Below, in pieces: positions 8,738-18,032 of a stretch of 63,083 bases of DNA; position 1 is the stretch's first letter; each line of letters opens with the position of its first letter. The translations under genes and the position numbers were made by a program. The DNA lies in assembly GCA_029262555.1 (NCBI GenBank), contig JAJCZE010000010.1:1-63083 (forward strand), written 5' to 3'. Under the pieces are notes generated by a model, which made no database searches, was not told where the DNA came from, and saw only the letters and a list, made by a program, of their open reading frames with translations. The DNA is from Candidatus Babelota bacterium. Its GTDB lineage: Bacteria; Babelota; Babeliae; Babelales; Vermiphilaceae.

Positions 8738-10543
8738 TTAAGAGTTACCTTCCTCAGTAGTATTCTGCGCAACCGCAGGAATAACTGTTTCTTTTAAAAT
8801 TTTATAACGAAGCAAAAGTCGATCAATAGTTTTTTGATCTTTGTTTGTGTGAGCCTGCGTAAGCTGGGCCGTAATTGATTGAATAATCTGCTTCCATCGT
8901 TTCTTTTGAAACTGATTTAAAAGCTCTTCATAGGCACTTTTACTTAAAGGCTCAGTGTATGTAACGAGTAGCTTACTCACGGCATCCTTTTCATTTGCGC
9001 TGAGCGTATCAAAAAATCGATCGAACTCGAAAGGGCTGTGAGTTTCTTTGGAGATTACTAACTTCTTAGCGATTATTTTGAGCGGATCTCCAAATTGCTC
9101 TATTACATAATTGTCAATTTGTGGGTCAAACAATTCCACGTTATTCATTATAGCACAAAATAAGCGTTTTTCTATGCTGGATGATTCTTCAATGGGGCGA
9201 CTCTCGGCAGCTTTCGCTTCTGGCTCCTTTGTATTCATGGACTCTTTTTTCTCTTCTTTGTCTTCAGCAGCTTGTACGTGGCGTTTGAGCTCGTCTTTTA
9301 CTGATTCAAAGGGAAGCCCGAAGGTCTGAGCGGCGGTATGCAGCAAGATATCCTGTTTGAGTGGATCGTAGATTAAAGAGATAATTTCGATGATTTGTCT
9401 GATTTTGCGTACTTTCTCTGAGAGCGGTGATGTAGAGTATCCAGATCCAAGCCGTTCAATAAAAAACGCGAAAATATCTTGAGCTGATTCAATGCGGCCA
9501 TTTAAATCGTTTTTTGCCTCTAAAAATGATGCTGGATCTTGCCCTGCGGGCAGATGAACTACCTTTAGCTCCATATTTGCTTGCCAGCAGAGTTGCGTAA
9601 GGCGTAAAATCGCTTTTTCTCCCGCAGCATCATTGTCATACAGCAGGTACAGATACGGCGCATAGCGTGATAATAGTTTCAAATGGTTGAGCGTGCAAGC
9701 GGTCCCCAATGTGGCGACGGTGTTGGCATATCCTGCTTGTGCCATTGCGATACAGTCGGTATAGCCTTCTACTAAAAAGACTGCCTGTTTTTCCTGGATG
9801 GCTTTTTTTGCAGTATCAAGGCCATAAAGTAATGATCCTTTATGAAAAAAGTCAGTTTCGCGTGAGTTGTAATACTTAGCTCGAGTATCTTCTGGCTTGA
9901 AGGTACGCCCGCCAAATGCGCAAAAGCGGCCAAGATGATCACGAATAGGGAAAATAATGCGATCTTCAAAAGGGGAGAATAATACTGTTTTGCCGCGAGA
10001 AACGATATAGGCATTAATGAGATCATCCACTAAAATGTTTTCTTTTTGCGCGGTGTCAACTAACTGTCTGATGGCATTGAGACCGCCAGGAAAGTAGCCG
10101 ATTGCGTATTGATCGATCACTGATTGATCAATATTTCTCTTTTTTAAATAGTTAAGAACTTTGGGTTGTTTTTTTAAATGGGAGTGGCACCAGTCTGCAA
10201 CTGTCTTACAAATATCGAAATGCATCTTTTTTTGCTGAGCAGACTGTTCATTACGTTCAGACTCTTTTGGAAGCTCTATGCCGTATCGTTCAGCTAAAAA
10301 TTGTACCGCTTCGTGCTGGTTACAGTTTTCGATTTTTGAAACAAAGGTAATAACGTCTCCGCCGGCATGGCAGCCAAAGCAATAAAAAATATCTTTATGC
10401 GGGCTGACGCTAAAAGAGGCGGTTTTTTCGTGATGAAATGGGCAACGAGACTTCCAATAGTTTCCCGCTTTTCTGAGGGTGGTGTATTCATTTACCACAT
10501 CAAAAATAGCTACTCGTGATTTGATCAGATTAAATACGCTCAT
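8738..10543 (-). CDS. dnaG: DNA primase
   Basis: This 601-residue protein makes RNA primers for replication. The N-terminal CHC2 zinc ribbon is intact ([15 protein letters not shown], then [11 protein letters not shown], residues 35-63). The primase core and Toprim domain follow ([17 protein letters not shown] about residue 257, then [12 protein letters not shown] about 306), with the expected acidic residues. The C-terminal part (about 430-601) is a divergent helicase-binding region. The start codon overlaps the stop of lgt by one base (TAATG), and the stop lies two bases before rpoD, so the three genes are one unit. Confidence 0.97.
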   Translation of the reverse strand: MSVFNLIKSRVAIFDVVNEYTTLRKAGNYWKSRCPFHHEKTASFSVSPHKDIFYCFGCHAGGDVITFVSKIENCNQHEAVQFLAERYGIELPKESERNEQSAQQKKMHFDICKTVADWCHSHLKKQPKVLNYLKKRNIDQSVIDQYAIGYFPGGLNAIRQLVDTAQKENILVDDLINAYIVSRGKTVLFSPFEDRIIFPIRDHLGRFCAFGGRTFKPEDTRAKYYNSRETDFFHKGSLLYGLDTAKKAIQEKQAVFLVEGYTDCIAMAQAGYANTVATLGTACTLNHLKLLSRYAPYLYLLYDNDAAGEKAILRLTQLCWQANMELKVVHLPAGQDPASFLEAKNDLNGRIESAQDIFAFFIERLGSGYSTSPLSEKVRKIRQIIEIISLIYDPLKQDILLHTAAQTFGLPFESVKDELKRHVQAAEDKEEKKESMNTKEPEAKAAESRPIEESSSIEKRLFCAIMNNVELFDPQIDNYVIEQFGDPLKIIAKKLVISKETHSPFEFDRFFDTLSANEKDAVSKLLVTYTEPLSKSAYEELLNQFQKKRWKQIIQSITAQLTQAHTNKDQKTIDRLLLRYKILKETVIPAVAQNTTEEGNS

Positions 10544-11301
10544 TATTTACGTGCCATCCTGCTTGCAATAAAGCCAATACTCGCTGCAGCCATTAGTGCG
10601 AGTGCTACGTATTGATTGATAGAAAGATGGAGCCCATCCAGTATTCGATCACCGCGCCAAAAATCTACGGTAAATCGTTCCGCTGCCACTAAAAAGAGGT
10701 ATGAGCAGGTGAGTTGGCCACTGTATTTAAACCAATTTCTGCCAATAAAATATTGAAATGCAAAAATAAGGAGCAATAATGCTGCGCTATAAAGCTGCGT
10801 TGGGTGCATACAGACGTTAAGTGGTGCAACGGTAGTTGCATCCGTATAGATGATTCCCCATGGCTGGGTAGTTGGCAGTCCATAGCAACATCCAGCAAGA
10901 AAGCAGCCAATACGAGAAATCGATTGCAAAAGCGGTGCATAGATTGCAAAGAGATCTAAAAGGGGGACAATGGGGATACCAATTACTTTCAGATAGAAAG
11001 GCAGTGTGAGCACTACTGCGCTAATGGCTCCTAAAATAGAAAATCCACCTTCGTAAAACGCAAAAAATTGCATAACGCTTTGTATTTGATCCGGATAGGA
11101 GGCATAAAAGAGTAAACGTCCGCCCAAAATGGCGGCAATAATGCCAACGCTCAAAATCATAGAAAAATGAGCATCCAGATTGAGTGCGCTGTATCGCGGA
11201 TCGCGACGGGTTAAAAACATGAATAAAAGCAAGCCCAAAGCGATCATGAGGCCATAGCTATGAATAGCGAATGGACCGTAAATATGAAGCAAAGTATGCA
11301 T
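10543..11301 (-). CDS. lgt: Prolipoprotein diacylglyceryl transferase
   Basis: This integral membrane enzyme moves diacylglycerol from phosphatidylglycerol to the lipobox cysteine of prolipoproteins. The protein (252 residues from the start chosen here) has about seven membrane helices, the H-x-Y-G signature (FAIHSYGLMIALG), GGRLLFYASYPD, and the conserved region SRIGCFLAGCCYGLPT, then MHPTQLY. The start at 11301 has AAGG eight bases upstream and gives the canonical N-terminus; a longer frame from 11343 lacks support. Its presence means that exported lipoproteins, such as the 1514 and 57964 proteins, can be lipidated. It is the first gene of the lgt-dnaG-rpoD unit. Confidence 0.95.
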   Translation of the reverse strand: MHTLLHIYGPFAIHSYGLMIALGLLLFMFLTRRDPRYSALNLDAHFSMILSVGIIAAILGGRLLFYASYPDQIQSVMQFFAFYEGGFSILGAISAVVLTLPFYLKVIGIPIVPLLDLFAIYAPLLQSISRIGCFLAGCCYGLPTTQPWGIIYTDATTVAPLNVCMHPTQLYSAALLLLIFAFQYFIGRNWFKYSGQLTCSYLFLVAAERFTVDFWRGDRILDGLHLSINQYVALALMAAASIGFIASRMARK

Positions 11302-11395
11302 AGATATAACCTTTTTGGTTTGATTGATACTCAAGTATAGCATATCTCAGGAATGAAAAAAGCCGGGATATTAAGGGATCTTACTCGGGCAACCC

Positions 11396-11425
11396 TTGTG
11401 CATTACTTTATATATTTGATACAAT
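11396..11425 (+). promoter_or_regulatory. Possible promoter for the exported Ala/Gly-rich protein
   Basis: There is an extended -10, TGATACAAT (TACAAT 11420-11425), with a weak -35 TTGTGC 18 bases upstream. It lies 54 bases ahead of the preferred start at 11479, in the divergent gap to lgt. Confidence 0.4.
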
Positions 11426-11478
11426 TAGTAATGAAAAAATAGGTTTTAAGAGGTTATATGTATTATAAAGGTATGAAT

Positions 11479-12654
11479 ATGAAAAACTATTCTCGATTTT
11501 CATTACTAATTTTGACGGTATTTTATGCTTTTTCGAGCACGGGATCGTTGCAAGCGGCTGAAGGTGCAGTTGATGTAAAAGATTTTGCACCCGCTGTTTT
11601 ATCTTTGGATCAAGCAAAAGACTTAAAAAATCAGTTTGTATTTTGGCTTGGCAAGCATTATCGATGCCTGTATGGCGGCAAATGCACTCGTGCTGAAAAG
11701 AAGGAAGTTATGGCCGAGTGGAAGCGTTGGGGCAAATTGCTTGGCGCGGGAGTAGTAGTTGCGTTGGGTGCATACTTTGCACCAAAAGGCGCAAAAGCGG
11801 TACGATCTGCAATTCGAGGTGTTGTTGATGAAGAGGCAACAAGAGTGGCTGATCGTTTGAATCGAGAGATTGATGCAACATTGGGTATTGCAGATTTAAG
11901 GTTGCCGCCAGTAGTTGAGGCAGGAATTAGACGTCGCGTTATGGATGATGGGTCTATTCTCTTGAAGGATAAAGATCAAGCTATAGCAAGTGACATTCAA
12001 AATGCTCTCATTGAATTACGTATTCAACGCAGAGAAGAAGCCATCGCAGCGCTTACTGGTGTTGCAGCGGGAGGAGCAGTTGCAGGAGCTGTAGGGCAAG
12101 CTGAGGTTAATCGAGCAAGGCTTGCAGCGTTGTCTTCGACCATTGTGAGCGCTGGAGTAAATGCGGTACTTGTATCGATAGATCAAGGTGCGTTGGCAAA
12201 AGATGGTGATGGTAAAGATGCAGTATTAACTGCGGCTCAAAGACGAGAGCGTGTACAAGAATTAACTCAGCAAGCGCTGAGAACGATATTGCAGATTCCA
12301 GCTGAGCAAGAAATTGGCGAAGAAGGGCTTGCTGGAACTATTGTTGAACAGGTATTGCGGCAATTAGAGACGCGTGAAGTGCAAGTGCCATGGATGGGTC
12401 CTGTAGGAGTAACTCGAAGATCAAGAGAGCAAGGCGCTGCAGCTGCCGCAGCGGGTGCTGCACCAGCTCAACCAGGACAGCCTGGATACCAAGGTGCGGG
12501 AGCTTCTCCGGCTTGGCAGAATCCTATGTCAGAAATGTCTCCAGCAATGCAGCAAGCAGGTGGTTCGGGAAGGCTTGGTGGGCAATCGACTTCAACGCTG
12601 AGGCCATTCAGAGGGGACACAGGAGGCTTTGGTGGTAGATGGTATAGGCAATAA
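11479..12654 (+). CDS. Exported or membrane protein with Ala/Gly/Pro-rich tail
   Basis: The protein (391 residues from the ATG at 11479, which has AAAGG seven bases upstream; an in-frame ATG at 11458 also has a ribosome site) begins with a signal peptide cleaved near SLQAAEG. A cysteine pair (RCLYGGKC, about residue 60) and a hydrophobic segment GAGVVVALGAYFAP (about 85-98) come next. Long charged helices with an Ala/Gly-rich internal stretch (VAAGGAVAGAVGQA) follow. The C-terminus (about 310-391) is low-complexity Gly, Ala, Pro, Gln and Ser. I do not recognise it. It converges on mnmG with one base between stops. Confidence 0.6.
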   Translation: MKNYSRFSLLILTVFYAFSSTGSLQAAEGAVDVKDFAPAVLSLDQAKDLKNQFVFWLGKHYRCLYGGKCTRAEKKEVMAEWKRWGKLLGAGVVVALGAYFAPKGAKAVRSAIRGVVDEEATRVADRLNREIDATLGIADLRLPPVVEAGIRRRVMDDGSILLKDKDQAIASDIQNALIELRIQRREEAIAALTGVAAGGAVAGAVGQAEVNRARLAALSSTIVSAGVNAVLVSIDQGALAKDGDGKDAVLTAAQRRERVQELTQQALRTILQIPAEQEIGEEGLAGTIVEQVLRQLETREVQVPWMGPVGVTRRSREQGAAAAAAGAAPAQPGQPGYQGAGASPAWQNPMSEMSPAMQQAGGSGRLGGQSTSTLRPFRGDTGGFGGRWYRQ

Positions 12655-12655
12655 C

Positions 12656-14458
12656 TTATGCACTCTCTTCGCGTGCTCGAAAAATAAGCAATGAAAGTGC
12701 AGCGGGAGTCATTCCTGGAATGAGCGCAGCGTGCGCAATAGTGGCCGGTTTATGAGTAGTAAGCTTTTGCTGAAGCTCTTTGGATAATCCCGGAAGATTT
12801 TTATATTCAAATGACTGTGGAATGTGGAGTGATTGATAATAGTTCGATCGCTCCACTTCTTTTAATTCCCGTTTAATATACGGTTCATAGCGAATTTCGG
12901 CATGCACGATCAGTGCTGCACGATCAGAAAGGCGCGGCTCTTTCTCTTTCAATGCTTCAATCGCATTTTCAGCCGTTCCAAAAAGGTGCATCAATTTTGC
13001 CGTACGATATTCTTTTTTAAGCGCTTCAAGCGTTGACTCAACGAGTTCGTTTTCCGCTTTGATCGTATTCCAAAGCGCTTTATCAATCATACCCAGTTCA
13101 TATGCTTTTTGCGATAGGCGAATGAAGGTATTATCTTGGCGTAAAATCAGACGCCGTTCAGCGCGAGACGTAAACATTCGATATGGCTCATCAACGCCCA
13201 TAGAGGTAAGATCATTGATCATTACGCCGATATAGCTTTGTGTACGGCTCAAAATAAAGGGCGCTTTGCCGTGAGCTCTTAAATGCCCATTAATACCGGC
13301 GACCATTCCTTGGCCAGCTGCCTCTTCATAGCCCGTAGTGCCATTAATTTGGCCAGCTAAAAAAAGGCCTGGTACTGTTTTAACTTCAAGTGATTCTTTG
13401 AGTTGATTGGGCAATACAAAATCGTATTCTACTGCATAGCCAGGCTTTGTAATAATAGCGTTTTCAAAGCCTTTAATGCTGCGGACATATTCTTCTTGTA
13501 CTTCAAGTGGCAAAGAAGTGGAGATCCCATTTGGATATACTTCATCTGAGTTTGCTCCTTCAGGCTCCACAAACACATGATGTGATTTTTTATCAGGGAA
13601 ACGGCCAATTTTATCTTCAATAGAAGGGCAATAGCGTGGGCCAACACCGCAAATATTACCATTATACATGGCTGATTTATCTAAATTATCTTTAATGATT
13701 TGATGGGTACGCTCATTAGTATGCGTGATGTAGCAGGGGTGCGTACTTTTAGTTTTATGTGGTGCAAACTCAAAGAGATAGTTGAGGGAATCTGGCTCTT
13801 GGAATTCCATTTTGCTTAAATCGAGCGAAGATGCAAGTAAGCGAGGAGGAGTTCCTGTTTTGAGTCTGCCGAGTTTGAGCTTCATGTTTTGCAAAAAGAG
13901 CGAAAGGCCGGTAACCGCTTGTTCTTCACGGCGCCCACCTTTAATCACTTTATCGCCAATAAACAGTTTACCGTTCAAAAAGGTGCCGGTAGTGATAATT
14001 ACGCTTGGGGCTGAATAGCGGGTGCCATCTTTGGTGATAACGCCTTGCACGGTATTGTGCTCATCCACGATGATATCTTCAGCAATATGCTGCCCGATAG
14101 TGAGATTTTCAATTTCTTGAAGTTTTTTCTGGCTCAGTGCGCTATACGCATCTTTATCGATTTGAAGACGGAGCCCTTGAACTGCGGGGCCTTTACGAGT
14201 ATTAAGCATGCGAGCTTGAATATAGGTCTGCGTTGCAAGCTGAGGCATCAATCCGCCCAATGCACTTACTTCATACAGAAGGTGCCCTTTGCCGATACCG
14301 CCCAATGCAGGGTTGCAGGGCATCAGGCCGATGGTATCTATAGTAAGCGTGAGCAGAAGCGTTTTTGAGCCCATTTTGGCTGCTGCATGAGCAGCTTCTA
14401 TGCCAGCATGACCGCCACCAATAACTATGACATCAAAATCGAAAGGTTTTTTTTGCAT
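12656..14458 (-). CDS. mnmG: tRNA uridine-34 carboxymethylaminomethyl modification enzyme, FAD subunit
   Basis: This 600-residue protein, with MnmE, installs the (carboxymethyl)aminomethyl group at U34 of tRNAs. The FAD-binding GGGHAGIEAAHAAAKMG motif is at residues 14-30. CNPALGGIGKGHL, TGTFLNGKLFIGD and the conserved region around GNICGVGPRYCPSIEDK are all present, as are AGQINGTTGYEEAAGQG for FAD and the C-terminal helical domain with FTSRAERRLILRQDN. The length is slightly below the usual 620-630. mnmE is not in the window. A promoter-like element lies at 14495-14523. Confidence 0.96.
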   Translation of the reverse strand: MQKKPFDFDVIVIGGGHAGIEAAHAAAKMGSKTLLLTLTIDTIGLMPCNPALGGIGKGHLLYEVSALGGLMPQLATQTYIQARMLNTRKGPAVQGLRLQIDKDAYSALSQKKLQEIENLTIGQHIAEDIIVDEHNTVQGVITKDGTRYSAPSVIITTGTFLNGKLFIGDKVIKGGRREEQAVTGLSLFLQNMKLKLGRLKTGTPPRLLASSLDLSKMEFQEPDSLNYLFEFAPHKTKSTHPCYITHTNERTHQIIKDNLDKSAMYNGNICGVGPRYCPSIEDKIGRFPDKKSHHVFVEPEGANSDEVYPNGISTSLPLEVQEEYVRSIKGFENAIITKPGYAVEYDFVLPNQLKESLEVKTVPGLFLAGQINGTTGYEEAAGQGMVAGINGHLRAHGKAPFILSRTQSYIGVMINDLTSMGVDEPYRMFTSRAERRLILRQDNTFIRLSQKAYELGMIDKALWNTIKAENELVESTLEALKKEYRTAKLMHLFGTAENAIEALKEKEPRLSDRAALIVHAEIRYEPYIKRELKEVERSNYYQSLHIPQSFEYKNLPGLSKELQQKLTTHKPATIAHAALIPGMTPAALSLLIFRAREESA

Positions 14459-14494
14459 ATTACTTCTTTAAAAATGCGCGTTTAACTTGATTTA

Positions 14495-14523
14495 AAGGTA
14501 GCATTTAGCACATAGAATGGCAA
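14495..14523 (-). promoter_or_regulatory. Probable promoter of mnmG
   Basis: On the minus strand TTGCCA (14518-14523) and TACCTT (14495-14500) are 17 bases apart, with TGC directly before the -10, the same TGCTA pattern seen in the divergent toxin promoter and at 21606. The ATG of mnmG is 37 bases further on. Confidence 0.45.
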
Positions 14524-14549
14524 TTGGTCCGATTGTATAGCGAAATCTC

Positions 14550-14579
14550 TTGGAGAGGATGTGACTTTTATGCTACACT
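14550..14579 (+). promoter_or_regulatory. Probable promoter of the toxin-antitoxin operon
   Basis: TTGGAG (14550-14555) and TACACT (14574-14579) are 18 bases apart, with an extended TGC before the -10. Transcription would begin at or next to the toxin ATG at 14586, so the toxin message may be leaderless. Confidence 0.45.
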
Positions 14580-14585
14580 TTTTGT

Positions 14586-14915
14586 ATGAATTTAATTGAG
14601 ATTGTGCTTTACGCTTCAGATACGGGAAAAGAGCCATTTTCTGATTGGGAAAGTGGACTTGATAAGCCAATACGAGCTGCTGTTATGCGGCGATTGGATA
14701 GGCTTCGGCTTGGTAATTTTGGAGATGCCAAGCGCCTGCAAGGGGTGAGTGGTATTTGGGAGCTGCGAATAGATCAAGGGCCTGGCTATAGAGTTTATTT
14801 TGGAAAAGAAGGTTCGATGATAGTTGTGTTACTTTGTGGGGGAAGTAAAAAGAGTCAAACTCGAGATATTGCAAAAGCAAAGCAGTATTGGTTTGATTAT
14901 AAGGAATCGGTATGA
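14586..14915 (+). CDS. HigB/RelE-type toxin (addiction module killer protein)
   Basis: This 109-residue protein has the pattern of the Gp49/HigB-like killer family: FSDWESGLDKPIRAAVMRRLDRL (helical N-terminus, quoted in part), then GNFGDAKRL, GIWELRIDQGPGYRVYF and the C-terminal strand VVLLCGGSKKSQTRDI followed by a charged helix. Members are ribosome-dependent mRNA endonucleases. The stop overlaps the antitoxin start by four bases (ATGA). No ribosome binding site precedes the ATG, and a promoter -10 ends only six bases before it. Toxin-first order is typical of this subfamily. Confidence 0.88.
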   Translation: MNLIEIVLYASDTGKEPFSDWESGLDKPIRAAVMRRLDRLRLGNFGDAKRLQGVSGIWELRIDQGPGYRVYFGKEGSMIVVLLCGGSKKSQTRDIAKAKQYWFDYKESV

Positions 14916-15214
14916 AAAAAGATTTGAGAAACTATCAAGAAAAATTATTAGAAAATTTACGTGATCCAGAGCTAGCGCATCACTATCTTAATGAAGCGCT
15001 TACTGATGAAGATCCACGAATTTTTTTATTAGCACTTAAAAATGTACACGAGGCTCAGGGCGGCCAAGTAACTGAGCTTGCTCAGAAGGCAAATTTGAGC
15101 AGAGAAAATATATATCGAATTCTTTCAAAGAAAGGTAACCCGAAGCTTTCGAGTATTATTTCATTATTGAATGCAGTAGGATTTTCGCTGGCTGTTCAGC
15201 CAAATAAGAAATAA
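14912..15214 (+). CDS. HigA-type antitoxin (addiction module antidote, HTH)
   Basis: This 100-residue partner of the preceding toxin has DPELAHHYLNEAL at residues 19-31, typical of the antidote family. A Cro/C1-type helix-turn-helix at about 52-88 (GQVTELAQKANLSRENIYRI, then LSSIISLLNAVGF) follows; it should bind the operon promoter. Its ATG overlaps the toxin stop, and AAGGA lies six bases upstream, a much better translation signal than the toxin's. A bidirectional terminator follows. Confidence 0.88.
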   Translation: MKKDLRNYQEKLLENLRDPELAHHYLNEALTDEDPRIFLLALKNVHEAQGGQVTELAQKANLSRENIYRILSKKGNPKLSSIISLLNAVGFSLAVQPNKK

Positions 15215-15215
15215 T

Positions 15216-15246
15216 AAAAAAGCCCCGCAGAGTGCGAGGCCTTCTT
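15216..15246. terminator. Bidirectional terminator
   Basis: The stem GCCCCGCA (15222-15229) with TGCGAGGC (15233-15240) has one mismatch and a three-base loop. It is preceded by an A run, which becomes TTTTTT for minus-strand transcripts, and is followed by CTTCTT on plus. It sits between the convergent antitoxin and the 15264-15920 gene. Confidence 0.75.
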
Positions 15247-15263
15247 ATTGGTATCGATTGTAA

Positions 15264-15920
15264 TTATTTAAGCGTGCTATACCTCATAGCGGTACTGAGC
15301 ACTTTAGCAACGTTATTGCCAGGAAAATCCAGTGAATATTTAACGTTATTAACAAATTGAGCAAATTGCGCTTGCACCTCTTTGCTTGAGTGTTTTGCGA
15401 GCAATGTGCCAATGTTTTTTTGTTGAGCAAGAACCAGTGGTACTTTTTTCGACTCTGCATCGCTCAGTCGCCTTAAGCTGGCAAGCAACGTTTTTGTTCC
15501 CAAGGCTTTTTGCAACGTTTGCAGTAAATTTTGGCCAGATACTTCCAATAATCCTGCAAGCTTTTCAAGCTCGGTAAGGATTACTTTGCTGTCTGGGCCA
15601 TTCACTGCGGCGCGATATTTTACCGTTCTTTCTTGAATTCCAGCAATCATTTCGTGAAGCTTTTGGGCAAGGTTAATAAATTGAGCTTTTGTGAATTTAT
15701 TGGGAGTGACTCCAAAAAAGTTATCGTTAAATGCGCGTAACGCTGCACCATATTCAGCAAACTCAGATACCGATCCCGCAAGAATTTTATGCTCTTGCTC
15801 GGTTTCACCTGTGTGCTCTTGAGCGTGAAGCGTAACAGGCGTCATTGAAAGAGTCCCTGTTAATGCCAGTGTAAAAAGTAAATAGTTTAGGTTCGTACGT
15901 TTTGTATTCAATTTCTTCAT
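15264..15920 (-). CDS. Exported helical protein of unknown function
   Basis: The start at 15920 has GGAGG eight bases upstream; a longer frame from 15935 does not. The signal peptide ends near LHAQEH. The mature part (about 190 residues) is almost entirely helical, with heptad-like leucines (LEKLAGLLEVSGQNLLQTL) and no cysteine. The neighbour at 16116-16790 has a similar size and layout (signal peptide, then an N[LF]F-G-TP stretch, then VIL...LA..L....TL.K), so the two may be distant paralogues. The family is not recognised. Confidence 0.6.
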   Translation of the reverse strand: MKKLNTKRTNLNYLLFTLALTGTLSMTPVTLHAQEHTGETEQEHKILAGSVSEFAEYGAALRAFNDNFFGVTPNKFTKAQFINLAQKLHEMIAGIQERTVKYRAAVNGPDSKVILTELEKLAGLLEVSGQNLLQTLQKALGTKTLLASLRRLSDAESKKVPLVLAQQKNIGTLLAKHSSKEVQAQFAQFVNNVKYSLDFPGNNVAKVLSTAMRYSTLK

Positions 15921-16115
15921 GATATATGCCTCCATACCGGGGGGTTATCAAATATATGAGCTCTATGCCCACTTATCCTAAATATACCAATTTGCGTAGT
16001 AATCTCGCAATAATATGGGTATATTTCCCAGCTGTAATTAGCTTATCAGTGATGGCGCCAGATGGCCAATGGGTGGCGGATTTGGCTTTCAGAGGGGAGT
16101 ATTGATGGTTTTTGG

Positions 16116-16790
16116 CTATGGTAAGAAAGGGGTGATGAGCTTAATGAATTTGGGAGTAAATCCCTTGTTTTTTATCAAATGAATGGCCAAATCAAGCTCT
16201 TTTTTCTGAGTTGCTTGAGCGTAATTAAATACGAATTCTACATCGGTAAGAATGCTTTCAGAGAGGGCTCTGAGTTGGTTAAGTTCAGCCTTTTCAAGGC
16301 ATCCAATGAGTCCATCTCCTGAGCGGCTACGGCCATGTTTTGCCCCTAAAATGTACCGAAGGGTGTCATCATGGCGATTTATCATAAAATTTCTATTTTT
16401 AAACATGGTGATGAGGCTTTTCTTTTTAAGCGTTTCAACCCATTTTTTTTGAGCCTCACTCAATTGGTGAGCAAGCCCCTTAATATTGATTAATATTACT
16501 TGTGAAAGCTGGGATCCGCTTGGAGTAATGCCATTATGGATAGCAATACTTCGATTTTTGAGTCGTTCAAGCGTGTTGAAATCTTGTTGAAAAGGGGTTT
16601 TGCCTGCAAAGAGATTGCCAGTAACCGTTCTGATTTCTTTTGTGTATCCTTGGATTTGCTGTAGAGCATGGGCAATTGTTGCTTGCTCTGCGGGAGTAAG
16701 TGTGCCATCAGGAATAGCGGCTGTAAGAGTGAGTGTGAATATAAGTGATGAAATGAGAAAAAAACGGTCTTTCAGTGAGTATTTCTGCAT
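16116..16790 (-). CDS. Exported helical protein, possible distant paralogue of the next gene
   Basis: The start at 16790 (MQKYSLKDRFF) gives a normal signal peptide cleaved near LTAAIPDG; longer starts add a poor leader. The mature protein is about 200 residues and helical, with a basic middle (KNRNFMINRHDDTLRYILG) and a glycine/serine turn GRSRSGDG. The resemblance to the 15264-15920 protein is weak but runs in the same order. No function can be assigned. Confidence 0.55.
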   Translation of the reverse strand: MQKYSLKDRFFLISSLIFTLTLTAAIPDGTLTPAEQATIAHALQQIQGYTKEIRTVTGNLFAGKTPFQQDFNTLERLKNRSIAIHNGITPSGSQLSQVILINIKGLAHQLSEAQKKWVETLKKKSLITMFKNRNFMINRHDDTLRYILGAKHGRSRSGDGLIGCLEKAELNQLRALSESILTDVEFVFNYAQATQKKELDLAIHLIKNKGFTPKFIKLITPFLP

Positions 16791-16967
16791 ATGATATACT
16801 TTCATACTATGTATTGCAAAAGCCAAAGGTAATAATAACTATATGCATTTAATGTACAGGAATGATATGTGCAGGGCAATAGCCCATGAGAAAGATTGAT
16901 TTAGTGCCTGTTTTAGCTATTCTAAGCCCCATCGATATCTCTTTTTTATATACGTGAAAAGGTTGTA

Positions 16968-18032
16968 ATGCTGTATCATTTATCACTTTATTTTCGAGAT
17001 TCGTGGCATCTGCTTAATGTGGTCCATTATGTAAGTTTTCGAATACTTGCAGGGCTTTTAAGCACGATGTTTTTTTCTTTTTTATTTGGAGGGCAATTTA
17101 TTGCCTATTCTCGTCGATTTTTTCGTTCAAAAACGCGGGAAGTTACCCCCAAGTGGCAACGCACACAAGAGCAGCTGCCGACGATGGGCGGATTGTTTAT
17201 TTTATTTATGGTGCTTTTAAATACCATTTTATGGTGCAATCTTACTCATACAGCAGTATGGCTGATGTTGGGACTTCTTTTAGGATTTGGTGCCATTGGC
17301 GCATGGGATGATTGGAGTAAAATCAATCGAAGTAAAGGAATATCTGCGGTAGCTAAGTCGAGCCTGCAATTGCTGGTTTCCTTTATTATTGTGAGTATAT
17401 GGGTCTTTTTTTGTGGGGCGCAAACAACGATTACATTTCCTTTTTTCAAAGCATTCCAGCCAGATTTGGGAATGCTTTTTATTCCATGGGCAATGTTTGT
17501 GCTTATTGGCACGAGCAATGGCGTTAATTTAACCGATGGGCTCGATGGGCTTGCTATTGGATCTTTGATTCCTAATTTTTTTCTTTTTACGATGTTATGT
17601 TATTTATCTGGGAATATAGCCTTAGCATCGTATTTGCATATTCCGTTTTCAGGTACTGCTGAAATTGCCATTATGGGTGCAATCTTTGTCGGCGCTTCTA
17701 TTGGTTTTTTATGGTACAACGCATATCCAGCTCAAATATTTATGGGGGATGTTGGTTCATTGGCATTGGGTGCTGGACTTGGATTTATGGCACTGTTATG
17801 CAAACAGGAATTGTTACTCGCTATCTCTGGCGGCATATTTGTGGCAGAAACGCTTTCTGTGATTTTGCAGTTGGGGTCGTATCGATTGCGAGGTAAAAAG
17901 CTATTTAAAATGGCTCCCATGCATCATCATTTTGAATTGCTTGGGTGGCAAGAAGCAAAAATCACTGTTCGCTTTGCAGTTATCTCTTTTATTTTGTGTT
18001 TGCTTGCATTGATTACAATTAAGATTCGATAG
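16968..18032 (+). CDS. mraY: Phospho-N-acetylmuramoyl-pentapeptide transferase
   Basis: This 354-residue membrane enzyme transfers phospho-MurNAc-pentapeptide to undecaprenyl phosphate to make lipid I. About ten membrane helices are visible. Signature stretches are intact: TPKWQRTQEQLPTMGGLF near residue 59, WDDWSKINRSKGISA (the DDxxK site) near 111, NLTDGLDGLAIG near 186, GDVGSLALGAGLG near 260 and MAPMHHHFELLGW near 314. It stands apart from other mur genes. AAAGG precedes the start. The last 14 bases overlap the convergent permease gene. Confidence 0.96.
   Translation: MLYHLSLYFRDSWHLLNVVHYVSFRILAGLLSTMFFSFLFGGQFIAYSRRFFRSKTREVTPKWQRTQEQLPTMGGLFILFMVLLNTILWCNLTHTAVWLMLGLLLGFGAIGAWDDWSKINRSKGISAVAKSSLQLLVSFIIVSIWVFFCGAQTTITFPFFKAFQPDLGMLFIPWAMFVLIGTSNGVNLTDGLDGLAIGSLIPNFFLFTMLCYLSGNIALASYLHIPFSGTAEIAIMGAIFVGASIGFLWYNAYPAQIFMGDVGSLALGAGLGFMALLCKQELLLAISGGIFVAETLSVILQLGSYRLRGKKLFKMAPMHHHFELLGWQEAKITVRFAVISFILCLLALITIKIR

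Noticed and set aside
8301-8760. Long plus-strand frames opposite the N-terminus of rpoD
   Set aside because: They are the antisense of the Lys/Thr/Ala-rich repeat, giving Phe/Cys/Val-rich peptides with no family features; the rpoD frame explains the region.
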